Shown here one piece after another: positions 26,387-36,262 of a stretch of 64,000 bases of DNA. The notes beneath the pieces were generated by a model. That model was given only the letters and a program-made list of their open reading frames with translations. It made no database searches and was not told the origin of the DNA. Origin of the DNA: Sphingobacterium tabacisoli (GTDB lineage: Bacteria > Bacteroidota > Bacteroidia > Sphingobacteriales > Sphingobacteriaceae); assembly GCF_017908035.1 (NCBI RefSeq), contig NZ_JAEQMU010000005.1:62001-126000 (forward strand). Reading direction: 5' to 3'. Within the stretch, counting starts at the first letter, position 1, and every line of letters starts with the position of its first letter. The translations under genes were made by a program, and so were the position numbers.

Positions 26387-27622
26387 TTAAATTTGATGAT
26401 GTAGACTCTCATCCAAGAACGGATGATTCTTCGGTGCCAATGCGTGCTTACTTAATTTAGTCATCACTAAAAACGTAAACAATCCACAAAAACCGATAGC
26501 TGTACCTACTTCAATAATACCAAATCCTCTCTCTGTATCAACCGTACCTGGCATTACCATAATGTAATAGTCTAACCAGTGACCGCATAGCAACAATATA
26601 GCAACAAACAACATTGCATTTTGCTTACGCTTAGCATCTCTATCCACCAATAACAATAAAGGTGCAACAAAGTTAATAACTATACTTAACCAAAACCACA
26701 ATTTATATTCCGGTTCGAAACGTTTGTAGAAATATACAGTCTCTTCCGGGATGTTTGAATAATAGATCAACATAAATTGAGCAAACCAAACGTAAGTCCA
26801 GAAGATAGAGAAACCGAAGATTAACTTACCTAAGTCATGTAAATGGTTTTCATTTACCCAAGCCATGTAGCCTGCTTTCTTCAATAGAATCAATATAACT
26901 GTGATAACACATAGACCACTAACCCACATTGCGGCAAAGTTGTACCAACCGAACATAGTAGAGAACCAGTGTGCTTCAAGAGACATGATCGTATCGAAAG
27001 ACCAGATTGGAGTAGTAAATCCAAAAATAACTAAGAAAATAGCAGATAACTTAAATCCTTTTTTGTAGGATGTAAGTCCACCTTGCAAATCCTCATTGTA
27101 AGATAGTTTCGCTAGAATAAAAGCGAAAATACTGTAAGTACCCATGAATAGAATCTGACGAATCAAGAATCCTGGTACATTTAAAAACGCAGCTTTACCC
27201 GCAACCAAGGCATCGTAATTTGGACTGTTAGGATCTGTTAATCCTTCTGCATGCCAATGATGATAAAGATTGTGCGTGTATAATCCTAAACCTACTATTA
27301 GTAAAAGTACTAATGATGCTATAGGTAAAATACTCGCCATAGCCTGAGGAATACGGATTAATCCGGCAGACCAAGCTGACTGTGTTACTAATTGAAGAGC
27401 GACGAAAAACGCTCCGGCTGCACATACACAAGTGAAGTAATACCCCATCAATAATAGGTTAGCATATGTACGCTCAACAATAATATGTTCACTTGATAAC
27501 ATACCGAATGCAACGGCAGCTATACCCAATACGATAGCAACTAGGCTAAACACCTTAGCCGTGCCAGCAAAAGTATACTGCTCGCTAAAATTATAATCGT
27601 GATGATGATTGTGAGTTCCCAT
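26387..27622 (-). CDS. actF: Alternative Complex III subunit ActF (quinol-binding membrane subunit)
   Basis: This 411-residue polytopic membrane protein has about ten hydrophobic segments and is related to ActC/NrfD. Characteristic pieces are the N-terminal His tail (GTHNHHHDYNFSEQY), LFMGTYSIFAFILAKLSY, FGFTTPIWSFDTIMSLEAHWFSTMFGWYNFAAMWVSG and FGFSIFWTYVWFAQFMLIYYSNIPEE. ActF occurs together with ActC in ACIII, the quinol:cytochrome c oxidoreductase that replaces bc1 in many Bacteroidota. It lies between ActE and oxidase subunit II. Confidence 0.93.
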   Translation of the reverse strand: MGTHNHHHDYNFSEQYTFAGTAKVFSLVAIVLGIAAVAFGMLSSEHIIVERTYANLLLMGYYFTCVCAAGAFFVALQLVTQSAWSAGLIRIPQAMASILPIASLVLLLIVGLGLYTHNLYHHWHAEGLTDPNSPNYDALVAGKAAFLNVPGFLIRQILFMGTYSIFAFILAKLSYNEDLQGGLTSYKKGFKLSAIFLVIFGFTTPIWSFDTIMSLEAHWFSTMFGWYNFAAMWVSGLCVITVILILLKKAGYMAWVNENHLHDLGKLIFGFSIFWTYVWFAQFMLIYYSNIPEETVYFYKRFEPEYKLWFWLSIVINFVAPLLLLVDRDAKRKQNAMLFVAILLLCGHWLDYYIMVMPGTVDTERGFGIIEVGTAIGFCGLFTFLVMTKLSKHALAPKNHPFLDESLHHQI

Positions 27623-27641
27623 TTATAAAATTGATGTTAGG

Positions 27642-28277
27642 TTATTTCTTTTGTAATTCTTGTACATACATAACTACTTTCCAACGTTCTTCTGGATTCA
27701 ACTGAGACGCGTGCGACCCCATTGTATTCAAACCGTAGTAAATAGTATGATAAATCTTTCCTACTGTAAGATCAGCCATCAAACCTCCTCGTGAAGAGTT
27801 AGCACCAGACGACTGTGCGTACGATGGAGGAGGAGGGAAATTTTCTAACTTCCTTGTACCTCTTGAGTCTGTAACCTGACGATCCTTCGTAATAGAACCG
27901 TCGCCTTTACCTTCTTTACCGTGACATACTGCACAGTTAGCAATAAATAAATGCTCACCTGCTGCTAGATTCTCTTTTGTCACAGGAAGAGGGTTAGTTA
28001 CCTCAGCACCTGCACGGGTATAGTCCTCAACAGTATTTTTGAAATCTGCTCCGAAACGCTCAAAACCAATAGGATCTGTTCCTGCAGGAGGCGTTTGGGC
28101 TGTTTGCTTATTCTTAAAATTATTATTTGGTTGATCTGGATTGTAAGCAATCGGATCATACATATTACGCGAAAATTCTAATCCCGTGCTACGTGTTGTG
28201 CCATCACCACAAGCAGTAGTTACTGCAGCGAAAGCTACCGCTACACATACAGCGCCAAGAAAATTCTTCTTATTCAT
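27642..28277 (-). CDS. actE: Alternative Complex III subunit ActE (monoheme cytochrome c lipoprotein)
   Basis: This protein of about 211 residues has a lipoprotein signal ending VTTACGD, so it is anchored by the lipobox Cys. One heme-binding motif is present, CAVCHGKEGKGDGS (about residue 105), with a distal Met likely in INTMGSHASQL (YGLNTMGSHA). The start at 28277 gives the proper lipoprotein leader and overlaps the actD stop by 8 bp. Upstream ATGs at 28286 and 28298 lie inside actD. ActE passes electrons out of ACIII to the oxidase. Confidence 0.92.
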   Translation of the reverse strand: MNKKNFLGAVCVAVAFAAVTTACGDGTTRSTGLEFSRNMYDPIAYNPDQPNNNFKNKQTAQTPPAGTDPIGFERFGADFKNTVEDYTRAGAEVTNPLPVTKENLAAGEHLFIANCAVCHGKEGKGDGSITKDRQVTDSRGTRKLENFPPPPSYAQSSGANSSRGGLMADLTVGKIYHTIYYGLNTMGSHASQLNPEERWKVVMYVQELQKK

Positions 28278-28806
28278 AACTAACATATTTTCTTTCATTG
28301 TATTTAACTTCTACTGCTCCTGCTTCCTTCAACAAATTATCAATCAACTCGTGGTTAGCATTGTCACGTGCATCGATAGCGATGATAAAACGATCGTCTG
28401 TCGCTCTCAAATCCATAACGCGAGGTGCGCGTCCTGGAAATAAATGATTGCGGAAGAAGAATGTCGCTACCATACCCAATGCACATAATAAAATCGTAAC
28501 CTCGAATGTTACCGGTACAAAGTTAGGTAATGGCATAGAAGGCTTACCACCAATATTCATTGGCCAGTCGTAAGACATCGTGAAATACAACAAACTAAAT
28601 CCTAACATTAATCCCAAACCTCCAAAACAAAATGCTGCGATAGGTAAGCGTGAAGGCTTAACCCCTAGCTTCGCTTCAATACCGTGGATAGGCATTGGAG
28701 TAAAACAATCGTATATGCTGATGTTATTTGCTTGCAATCTATCAATCCCGTCCATCATTTCGTCAGGATCCGCAAAACTTCCTAATATATATTTTGTATT
28801 GCTCAT
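28270..28806 (-). CDS. actD: Alternative Complex III subunit ActD (DUF3341)
   Basis: This 178-residue protein belongs to DUF3341. It has an N-terminal soluble part (KYILGSFADPDEMMDGIDRLQANNISIYDCFTPMPIHGIE) and two membrane helices (about residues 58-80 and 98-118). A C-terminal soluble tail has FFRNHLFPGRAPRVMDLRATDDRF. ActD structurally links the other ACIII membrane subunits; it binds no cofactor. It is 5 bp after actC and overlaps the start of actE. Confidence 0.93.
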   Translation of the reverse strand: MSNTKYILGSFADPDEMMDGIDRLQANNISIYDCFTPMPIHGIEAKLGVKPSRLPIAAFCFGGLGLMLGFSLLYFTMSYDWPMNIGGKPSMPLPNFVPVTFEVTILLCALGMVATFFFRNHLFPGRAPRVMDLRATDDRFIIAIDARDNANHELIDNLLKEAGAVEVKYNERKYVSYE

Positions 28807-28811
28807 TGCTA

Positions 28812-30293
28812 CTATTTTTTACGTAATGCGTTAATTTCTTCCTCTGTTACAGAGTCATATTTCTCCAATGAATTTCTAAAGAATTCAACCTGATCCTCAG
28901 GGAAAGCTCCTTCTTGAACAAGCTTAGTTTTATGTTGCAAACTAGAGCTCTTCAATAATAACTTCACTTCGGCTATCGCTATACCTGGTAAGAAACGCAA
29001 GAACAATAAGAACAAAGTAAAGAACAAACCGATAGATCCTACAAAGATACCGACATCCACCCAAGTTGGGTAGAACATCGCCCATGACGATGGTAAATAA
29101 TCACGGTGCAACGAAGTAACGATAATTACGAAACGTTCGAACCACATACCGATATTTACGATGATTGACAGAATCCAAGAGATAGGAATACTTGTACGGA
29201 TTTTTTTAAACCAGAACAACTGTGGAGAGATAACGTTACACGTCATCATTGCCCAATATGCCCAAGCATAAGGTCCAGCGATACGATTTGCAAATGCATA
29301 CATCTCATACTCAGAACCAGAATACCAAGCGATGAACAACTCTGTTAAGTAAGCAACCCCAACGATAGATCCCGTTACCATGATAATCTTGTTCATGGCC
29401 TCGATGTGGAACATCGTGATGTAATGCTCAAAGTTCATGACCTTACGAAGGATCAACAATAACGTCTGTACCATCGCAAAACCAGAGAAGATCGCTCCCG
29501 CTACGAAGTAAGGAGGGAAAATCGTGGTGTGCCATCCTGGAATAACAGACGTTGCAAAGTCCATAGATACAATCGTGTGTACCGAAAGTACAAGTGGAGT
29601 CGAGATACCCGCTAAGATTAACGAAACAATCTCGAAACGCTGCCACGATTTTACAGAACCGTTCCATCCAAAAGAAAGAACGGAATAAATTTTCTTTCTT
29701 AATCCATGTGCACGGTCACGTACCGATGCGATATCAGGTAACAAACCACAGTACCAGAATACTAAAGATACCGTGAAGTACGTTGAAATCGCGAAGGCAT
29801 CCCATACCAATGGCGAGTTAAAGTTAACCCATAGCGATCCGAACTGGTTTGGCAACGGGAAAATCCAGTACGCTAACCAAGGACGGCCCATGTGCGCTAC
29901 AACATAAGTTGCGGCACAGATAACGGCGAAAATTGTCATCGCCTCTGCTGAGCGGTTAATGGAGTTCCGCCAGTTTTGACGGAAAATTAATAATACCGCT
30001 GAAATCAGCGTTCCGGCGTGCCCGATACCTACCCACCACACAAAGTCGGTAATATCCCAAGCCCAACCTACAGTTTTATTTAGACCCCAAGCACCGATAC
30101 CCGTCCAGAACGTGTATCCAACACTTATGACCCATAACATAGCTCCACACACGGCTACGATAAATCCTATCCACCAAGCTTTGTTTGGCTTATTCTCAAC
30201 CGGCAATAGGATATCATCAGTCACTTGTGCGTAAGTGATGCCCTTACCGGTCATTAATGGTTCTCTTAATATTGATTCGTTATGCGATGACAT
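28812..30293 (-). CDS. actC: Alternative Complex III subunit ActC (NrfD/PsrC family)
   Basis: This 493-residue membrane subunit has about ten hydrophobic segments. It contains the NrfD-type core: WAWDITDFVWWVGIGHAGTLISAVLLIFRQNWRNSINRSAEAM, VAHMGRPWLAYWIFPLPNQFGSLWVNFNSPLVWDAFAIS, and a second half with the RDYLPSSWAMFYPTWVDVGIFVGSIG segment. It is the likely quinol-oxidising subunit, working with the iron-sulfur ActB. The gene sits 29 bp after actB and 5 bp before actD. Confidence 0.95.
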   Translation of the reverse strand: MSSHNESILREPLMTGKGITYAQVTDDILLPVENKPNKAWWIGFIVAVCGAMLWVISVGYTFWTGIGAWGLNKTVGWAWDITDFVWWVGIGHAGTLISAVLLIFRQNWRNSINRSAEAMTIFAVICAATYVVAHMGRPWLAYWIFPLPNQFGSLWVNFNSPLVWDAFAISTYFTVSLVFWYCGLLPDIASVRDRAHGLRKKIYSVLSFGWNGSVKSWQRFEIVSLILAGISTPLVLSVHTIVSMDFATSVIPGWHTTIFPPYFVAGAIFSGFAMVQTLLLILRKVMNFEHYITMFHIEAMNKIIMVTGSIVGVAYLTELFIAWYSGSEYEMYAFANRIAGPYAWAYWAMMTCNVISPQLFWFKKIRTSIPISWILSIIVNIGMWFERFVIIVTSLHRDYLPSSWAMFYPTWVDVGIFVGSIGLFFTLFLLFLRFLPGIAIAEVKLLLKSSSLQHKTKLVQEGAFPEDQVEFFRNSLEKYDSVTEEEINALRKK

Positions 30294-30322
30294 AGTTTTT
30301 TTATTTCAGATATAGAATAAAA

Positions 30323-33300
30323 TTATGCTTCAAATGTGTTTCTTACTTTAGTCATGTAACCGATGTTCGGCTGAACATTGATTTCTTCTAGTACGTAATA
30401 CACACGCTCGTTGCGTAATGCTTTTGATACTTCAGATTCAGGATCGTTAGCATCACCAAAGATAATTGCGTTTGCTGAACATGCCGCTTGACAAGCCATT
30501 TTAACGTCACCATCTTTCAATTTACGATTCTCCATCTTAGCCTGCAATTTACCTGCCTGAATACGTTGGATACACATCGAACATTTTTCCATTACCCCAC
30601 GGGAACGTGTAGTAACATCAGGATTCAACACCAACTGAGTGAACTCATTGTTCAAGTAGTTATCAAAACGGGAATCATTCCAGTAGTTGAACCAGTTGAA
30701 ACGACGTACTTTATATGGACAGTTGTTCGCACAGTAACGAGTACCGAAACAACGGTTATAAGCCATATGGTTAAGACCTTCAGAAGAGTGTACTGTTGCC
30801 AATACCGGACATACCGTTTCACATGGAGCATGCTCACAGTGCTGACACAACATAGGCTGATGAACAACCGTTACGTTCTCAAAGTCATCAATATGTGCTA
30901 TTTCTTTCTCTTTGGTATATTTAGTACCATTATCTTCGATTGTGTAGTAACGGTCGATACGTAACCAGTGCATCTCACGACGACGACGAACCTCATCACG
31001 TCCTACAACAGGAATGTTATTTTCAACGTTACACGCTACGATACACGAACCACAACCTGTACATGCATTCAAGTCGATAGCCATAACCCATTTGTGGCCT
31101 GGTTGCTCAAACTTGTTCCACAAATCGTATGTTTTGTGCGTATCAGAGAAACGACCAGACTCCGAATTAGGATCTTTCAAATACTTCGCGAAAGTAGTCT
31201 CGCGAATAATATTACGGCCCTCGATAGTATGGTGTGTCTGCGTTTGCGCCAATTCGTAAGTACCGGAAGCTTTAGTTACTGTAGCTTTAGCAGCTAACTG
31301 TACTGTACCGTTCACCAATGTAGCGAAAGGATAAGCATTGTAACCTACATTATTACCCGCTTTACCAACATGTGTACGACCGTATCCTAAAGCGACAGAA
31401 ACTGTACCCATTGCTTGTCCTGGTTGCAATACAACTGGAAGTTCAAGGCTGTAACCGTTAGCTTCAACTTTCACTTTACCATTCTCACCCAAACCTAATT
31501 GCTCTGCAAATTTAGGGTTAAGGGCTGCATAGTTGTCCCAAGTAACTTTAGAAACCGGATCAGGCAATTCTTGCAAATAAGCGTTGTTTGCATAGCGACC
31601 ATCACGCATCACTGTAGACTCGTACAATTTCAACTCGACCTCGCCAGCGACTTTCTTAGCATCGGCAACGATTGCTGAAGATACCGCGTTCACATCAACA
31701 TTCGCAGAATAAGATGATCCTTGGTTTGTTCCTTTATAGATATATCCAACTTGTAGTACGTCTTTCCATGACTTACCTGTTCCAGCTAAAATAGTAGCAT
31801 CCCAAGTTTGTTTTACGAAATCGTAGATACTTGTTGTCTCGCCAGCCCAAACCAACAAACTTTGCTCAGCCTGTCTTGTGTTGAATACTGGGTTGATTGT
31901 CGGTTGTACAACGGTATATAAACCTTCTTTAGAAGATGCATCACCCCATGATTCCAAATAAGTAGGAACTGGTGCGATAGCGTTCAACGTAGAAGCAGTT
32001 TCCTCTGCGCGATCAGCAAACGACAATGTAAAGTCTATTTTCGCAATAGCTGCTTTAACATCCTCTGCTTTAAAGTAATCGTAAACCGGGTTGCTGTTTA
32101 AGAAGAATGCAACGCCAACCTGTCCAGCTTTTGCAGCTGTCAAGAACTGTTGGAATGCAGCATCTGAACCTTGGTGTTGCTTAGAGTAATTATCTAAATC
32201 GATAATCGTACCGTAAGCGCCCAATTGCGTATTGATTGCATTTACTAACGACTGAACATTCACATCGTTCGATCCTGCAACAACGATAGATTTCCCTTTC
32301 GCTGCAACCAATTCTTTCGCAGCCAACTTGATAGCCGTTTGTGCTTTCGCATTCGTAGTACCACCAGCAACAGACTGTCCTGTGATCTCATTGTATAATG
32401 AAATCAATACAGCACCTTCTTCTGAAGGCTTGATAGCGATACGAACGTCAGCATTTGAACCGGTCATCGAAAGACCAGATTCGAATTGGATATGACGTGA
32501 CATCTTACCGTTTTTCAACGATTTGTAGTCACGGTTTTTGATATAATCTTGTGTATGCTCTTCACCTGCCAACCAAGATCCTAAGAAATCAGCTGCAACT
32601 GAAACAACAATCTGTGCATTACCGAAATTGTAACTTGGAATTACAGCTTTGCCAAAATTGTTTTTATTTGCTTCAACAATACCGCTATACGATATTGCAT
32701 CTACTTGAATATGATTAGCAGTAGGGTATTTTGCAGACAATTTAGCAATAGATGCCAATGTCGAAGGTGAATTCACCGTGTTAGAGACAATGGTAATCTG
32801 CTTGCCTGCTGCTGCTGCTTTTGTTAATGCTGCGATTACCGTAGCATCTAATTTAGACCATTCTACATCTTTACCACCAATCTGTGGATTCTGTAATTTG
32901 GACATATCGTACAAATCAAGAACAGAAGCCACTGTATTAGCATCAGTACCTTGATTCAAACCAACACCATTTGGATTTGCCTCTACAGAAATAGGACGAC
33001 CCTCACGTGTTCTAACCAAAATACTCTGTCCATTAAAAGAGGAAGCATAATAGTTTGGAATACCTGGAGTAATCTCCTCTGGCTTGATTACATAAGGAAC
33101 AGCCTTGTGAACCGGTGTACGGTTACATGCTGCCAACGTAACAGCGCCCAAACCAAACCCTAAAGCTTTCAAGAAATCACGACGTGGAGTTCTTGTACTT
33201 AAACCTGCTTCATTTAATACATCTTCTACAGGAATAGGCTCAGCAAACTCCCCTTTGTTGTTTTCAACAAAAGCAGGCGTTTGATTCAATTCTTCTAAAC

Positions 33301-33328
33301 CCTTCCAATATTTTTTATTGCTATCCAT
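30323..33328 (-). CDS. actB: Alternative Complex III subunit ActB (Tat-exported Fe-S protein with molybdopterin-type domain)
   Basis: This 1001-residue periplasmic protein has an internal twin-arginine signal near residue 48 (TRTPRRDFLKALGFGLG). The first 700 residues form a molybdopterin-oxidoreductase-like domain; in characterised ACIII it holds no Mo cofactor. The C-terminal ferredoxin part (about 740-1001) carries four cysteine clusters: CTGCGSCIVAC, CQHCEHAPCETVCP, CFGTRYCANNCP and CSMCIQ...CQAAC. These give one 3Fe-4S and three 4Fe-4S centres in the family. It connects quinol oxidation in ActC to ActA hemes. Confidence 0.95.
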   Translation of the reverse strand: MDSNKKYWKGLEELNQTPAFVENNKGEFAEPIPVEDVLNEAGLSTRTPRRDFLKALGFGLGAVTLAACNRTPVHKAVPYVIKPEEITPGIPNYYASSFNGQSILVRTREGRPISVEANPNGVGLNQGTDANTVASVLDLYDMSKLQNPQIGGKDVEWSKLDATVIAALTKAAAAGKQITIVSNTVNSPSTLASIAKLSAKYPTANHIQVDAISYSGIVEANKNNFGKAVIPSYNFGNAQIVVSVAADFLGSWLAGEEHTQDYIKNRDYKSLKNGKMSRHIQFESGLSMTGSNADVRIAIKPSEEGAVLISLYNEITGQSVAGGTTNAKAQTAIKLAAKELVAAKGKSIVVAGSNDVNVQSLVNAINTQLGAYGTIIDLDNYSKQHQGSDAAFQQFLTAAKAGQVGVAFFLNSNPVYDYFKAEDVKAAIAKIDFTLSFADRAEETASTLNAIAPVPTYLESWGDASSKEGLYTVVQPTINPVFNTRQAEQSLLVWAGETTSIYDFVKQTWDATILAGTGKSWKDVLQVGYIYKGTNQGSSYSANVDVNAVSSAIVADAKKVAGEVELKLYESTVMRDGRYANNAYLQELPDPVSKVTWDNYAALNPKFAEQLGLGENGKVKVEANGYSLELPVVLQPGQAMGTVSVALGYGRTHVGKAGNNVGYNAYPFATLVNGTVQLAAKATVTKASGTYELAQTQTHHTIEGRNIIRETTFAKYLKDPNSESGRFSDTHKTYDLWNKFEQPGHKWVMAIDLNACTGCGSCIVACNVENNIPVVGRDEVRRRREMHWLRIDRYYTIEDNGTKYTKEKEIAHIDDFENVTVVHQPMLCQHCEHAPCETVCPVLATVHSSEGLNHMAYNRCFGTRYCANNCPYKVRRFNWFNYWNDSRFDNYLNNEFTQLVLNPDVTTRSRGVMEKCSMCIQRIQAGKLQAKMENRKLKDGDVKMACQAACSANAIIFGDANDPESEVSKALRNERVYYVLEEINVQPNIGYMTKVRNTFEA

Positions 33329-33366
33329 TTAAGCTGTATATAAGATTGCGTTTTTCGATTTAATTA

Positions 33367-34659
33367 TTAATAGTGACACTTTCCACACTCGAGACCGCCG
33401 ATCATAGCCGCAGTCATCTTCTCACCCTTCTTCAATTTCTCATGTGCCTCGATCAACTGATCGTAGTATTTATTATCGGCATTCACCTCTGTCGTTTTGT
33501 GACAGTCCACACACCATTTCATGGTCAATGGCGAATACTGATACACCTCTTCCATCGTCTCGATAGGACCGTGACATGTCTGACATTCAATACCTGCAAC
33601 AGATACGTGCTGCGAGTGGTTGAAGTAAGCAAAATCCGGCAAGTTGTGAATTCTAACCCACTCGATAGGACGCGGATTATCACCATACGTACGTGTATCT
33701 GGATTCCAGTCTACAGCACGGTACAATTTCAGGATCTCTGGTGAAGTCTCGCCATTGTAGTGATCTGAAGCGGTGATTGTATTGTGACAATTCATACACA
33801 CATTCGCAGATGGAATAGATGCATTCTTAGATTTAAAAGCACCACCGTGACAGTACTGACATTCAATCTGGTTGACACCAGCGTGTATCTGGTGAGAGAA
33901 TTTAATTGGCTGTACCGGCTTATAACCCTGATGCACACCAACATTCCACATCGTCTGCCATCCTAAAACAGCCAACAAACCAACAACCATCAATGCAGCA
34001 AAACCAACAAGCTTCTTGTTTTTCAAGAACTTCTGAGCAAACTTAACCTTACCAGTCTCCTCTACTGATTCATTACGTGCACGGGCAGCTTCTACAGCCA
34101 CTTGATTATTAGCAATAACCTTCTCTAATGTTTTAGTAACACGACTCAAGATCACGATTACCCCTATCGCTAACAAGAAGATAGCAGCCATACCAATAAT
34201 CATAAAATTATTAGCATCATTAGACGCAGTAGCACCACCTGTCGCCCCACCCTCAGCAGGTCCAGCAGCCAAACGCGCCTCTTCTTCTTTTACGAAAGCA
34301 ATAATACCTTTGATCTGATCATCTGAAAACTGTGTAAAAGCAGGCATCGCTACTTTATTGTACTCTTCAAAGATCTGTTTAGCCATAGGATCTCCTGAAG
34401 CAATCATTGCTCCCGAGTTTTTAATCCATTTAACTAACCATTCTTCATCATGACGTTCGGACATACCAGACAAAGCTGGACCAGTAAACTTCTTGTCAAT
34501 CTTATGACAAGAACTACAGTTTGCCTTAAATAACGCAGCCCCTTCTTTTGCATCCTGCGCGTTTGATGTCGTTGTAACGGCAAATAACAATACCAAACTG
34601 ATCGATATTGACTTCGCAAGTCTTCCCAATACGGATGAGATATTTCTCATATTTAGCAC
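33367..34659 (-). CDS. actA: Alternative Complex III subunit ActA with fused monoheme domain (six CxxCH)
   Basis: This 430-residue multiheme cytochrome c has a signal peptide, then a monoheme cytochrome c domain (CSSCHK near residue 49, with a likely axial Met in KVAMPAFTQFSDDQIKGI). A membrane segment (about 152-172) and another helix (about 218-236) follow. The C-terminal pentaheme domain has CQYCHG, CMNCHN, CQTCHG, CVDCHK and CGKCHY. Six heme motifs in total. It is the first gene of the ACIII-oxidase operon. An alternative ATG three codons in (34650) is possible. Confidence 0.94.
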   Translation of the reverse strand: MLNMRNISSVLGRLAKSISISLVLLFAVTTTSNAQDAKEGAALFKANCSSCHKIDKKFTGPALSGMSERHDEEWLVKWIKNSGAMIASGDPMAKQIFEEYNKVAMPAFTQFSDDQIKGIIAFVKEEEARLAAGPAEGGATGGATASNDANNFMIIGMAAIFLLAIGVIVILSRVTKTLEKVIANNQVAVEAARARNESVEETGKVKFAQKFLKNKKLVGFAALMVVGLLAVLGWQTMWNVGVHQGYKPVQPIKFSHQIHAGVNQIECQYCHGGAFKSKNASIPSANVCMNCHNTITASDHYNGETSPEILKLYRAVDWNPDTRTYGDNPRPIEWVRIHNLPDFAYFNHSQHVSVAGIECQTCHGPIETMEEVYQYSPLTMKWCVDCHKTTEVNADNKYYDQLIEAHEKLKKGEKMTAAMIGGLECGKCHY

Positions 34660-34734
34660 TTTATACTATTTATTTATGAATATAAAAATTACTTTACTCT
34701 ATTGCTGGAGTACACAGTCCTACCAAACAATGCA

Positions 34735-34767
34735 CAAAAGTATGACTTTATAAACAATCCCTGACAA
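34735..34767 (-). promoter_or_regulatory. Putative promoter of the ACIII-oxidase operon
   Basis: CAAAAGTA at 34735-34742 reads TACTTTTG on the minus strand (exact TAnnTTTG). A CAA at 34765-34767 (TTG on the minus strand) lies 22 nt upstream, slightly longer than usual spacing. The transcript would have a leader of roughly 70 nt before actA. Confidence 0.5.
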
Positions 34768-35247
34768 TTTAATGACGCAAATTATCAATTTAAAACCATT
34801 CTAAATAGGTTTGTCTGTTTTCACAAAAGCATGCTCACGCTATTAAAAACAAACTTATATTGATATCGCTGTCACACTCAAGACCTCCGTTTCAAAAAAA
34901 GTGACAAGACGAATTATTTTAAATGCAAAAAATCATTTACCAGTAAAAAGTAAACCAGTATATTAGTATCTGTGCTCAAAATCTTCGTTAAGCGAAGGTC
35001 CTATATTCTATGTTTTTTCAACAAGTATGAGTCCTAGCATTTTGCACCGCACAGCATGATTGATATATATAAATAGTAAGCAAGACAACAAAATGAACCG
35101 TGAAGAAGAATACGCTGATCTTGCTCCGAACAGCTGGAACCCACATCTATCAAGAACTGATATGGAATAACAATTATTAACACACACCTCTTTTCGCAAG
35201 AGATACCGTATTTACTTTCTCTTTAGGAACCTATCTCGGAGAACCAA
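34768..35247. other. Gene-poor region upstream of the ACIII operon
   Basis: I see no convincing gene, tRNA or riboswitch here. There is a small hairpin (CTTCG-TTAAG-CGAAG at about 34983-34997). A 25-codon ORF on the + strand (35093-35170, beginning MNREEEYADLAPNSWNP) uses common codons but has no clear ribosome-binding signal. A 63-codon frame on the minus strand at 35008-35199 looks like chance. Confidence 0.4.
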
Positions 35248-36234
35248 CTAGCGAACAATTATCTCACAGGGCACAACCACCTGCACTAACCCCTTACTTT
35301 TACCATTAATCTCATCAATCAGTATATGGACTACCTGCCGTGCGATTTCATGGATATTTTGGGATATCGCACTAATGCCGGGCTCTACCAAAGAGAAAAG
35401 CGCATTTTCATCAAAGGAAACCAACTTCTCAAGAGATAGGTTATAACGCTTGATAGCCTTCAGACCAGAGAGTGCTAAATAATTAGTCGCAAACAATACG
35501 CCATCCAGCTGATTTTCCTGTATAAAATCCTTAATCTGATGAACAGTCTCGTCCTCAGGTTGCGCACGTACAATTTGCTTGATCAAGACATCTTTTCCCA
35601 ACGAATCTACCGCCTCTTTATAACCATCCATCCGGCCCCGCATCTGCAACTGACTTGAATCAATAGTAACCAACCCAACCCGAGCAGATTTTTTCTCATT
35701 CAATAGCAAACACGTACCTGCATATGCTCCTTTATGATTTTCGGAAATCACAAAATTAGTCTCTAAATCCTCAAGATGACGATCGAATAATACGACAGGC
35801 ACATTGTTTTTCAACAGCTTCTGGATAACTTCGGTCAATCCTTCGGTTGGCGCTATAATGAAACCATCGATTTGCCTATCGTAAAAAAGCTGTATCAGCT
35901 CCTTGGCCCTATTCACATCGTTATTCATACTACAGTAAACGATATGATACCCAAAATCGTAAGCAAACTTCTCAATCTGATCTGCAATATTCGCAAAAAA
36001 GGAATTCGAAATATCCTCAACCAGTAAACCTAAGGTCTTAGACTTGCCTGTTCGCAAGCTCTTTGCCAATTGATTGGGCTTATAGCCCACCTGCTCAACA
36101 TAATCCAGCACTTTTTTCGTCATTGCCTCACTTATACGCTTTTCCTTGGCCTTATCATTTAATATAAAAGACACTGTAGTAACAGAAATGCCCAGGTTTT
36201 TTGCAATATCAGAAATAGAGAGTCGCTTCTTCAT
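35248..36234 (-). CDS. LacI family transcriptional regulator
   Basis: This 328-residue regulator has the N-terminal LacI helix-turn-helix (SISDIAKNLGISVTTVSFILNDKAKEKRISEAMTKKVLDYVEQVGYKPNQLAKSLRTGKS). A periplasmic-binding-protein-like effector domain follows (GLLVEDISNSFFANIADQIEKFA, DGFIIAPTEG, DGVLFATNYLALSGLKAI). It is divergent from the GH92 gene with 106 bp between them. That gap holds a palindrome with a central CG, the usual LacI-type operator form (36263-36296). It probably controls the mannosidase in response to a sugar; the effector is unknown. Confidence 0.92.
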   Translation of the reverse strand: MKKRLSISDIAKNLGISVTTVSFILNDKAKEKRISEAMTKKVLDYVEQVGYKPNQLAKSLRTGKSKTLGLLVEDISNSFFANIADQIEKFAYDFGYHIVYCSMNNDVNRAKELIQLFYDRQIDGFIIAPTEGLTEVIQKLLKNNVPVVLFDRHLEDLETNFVISENHKGAYAGTCLLLNEKKSARVGLVTIDSSQLQMRGRMDGYKEAVDSLGKDVLIKQIVRAQPEDETVHQIKDFIQENQLDGVLFATNYLALSGLKAIKRYNLSLEKLVSFDENALFSLVEPGISAISQNIHEIARQVVHILIDEINGKSKGLVQVVVPCEIIVR

Positions 36235-36262
36235 CCGTCTAAACTACTAAAATATTACAAAA

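Noticed and set aside
35008..35199. 63-codon minus-strand frame in the gap before the ACIII operon
   Set aside because: No ribosome-binding site, no conserved-looking sequence, Cys-rich random composition; considered chance.
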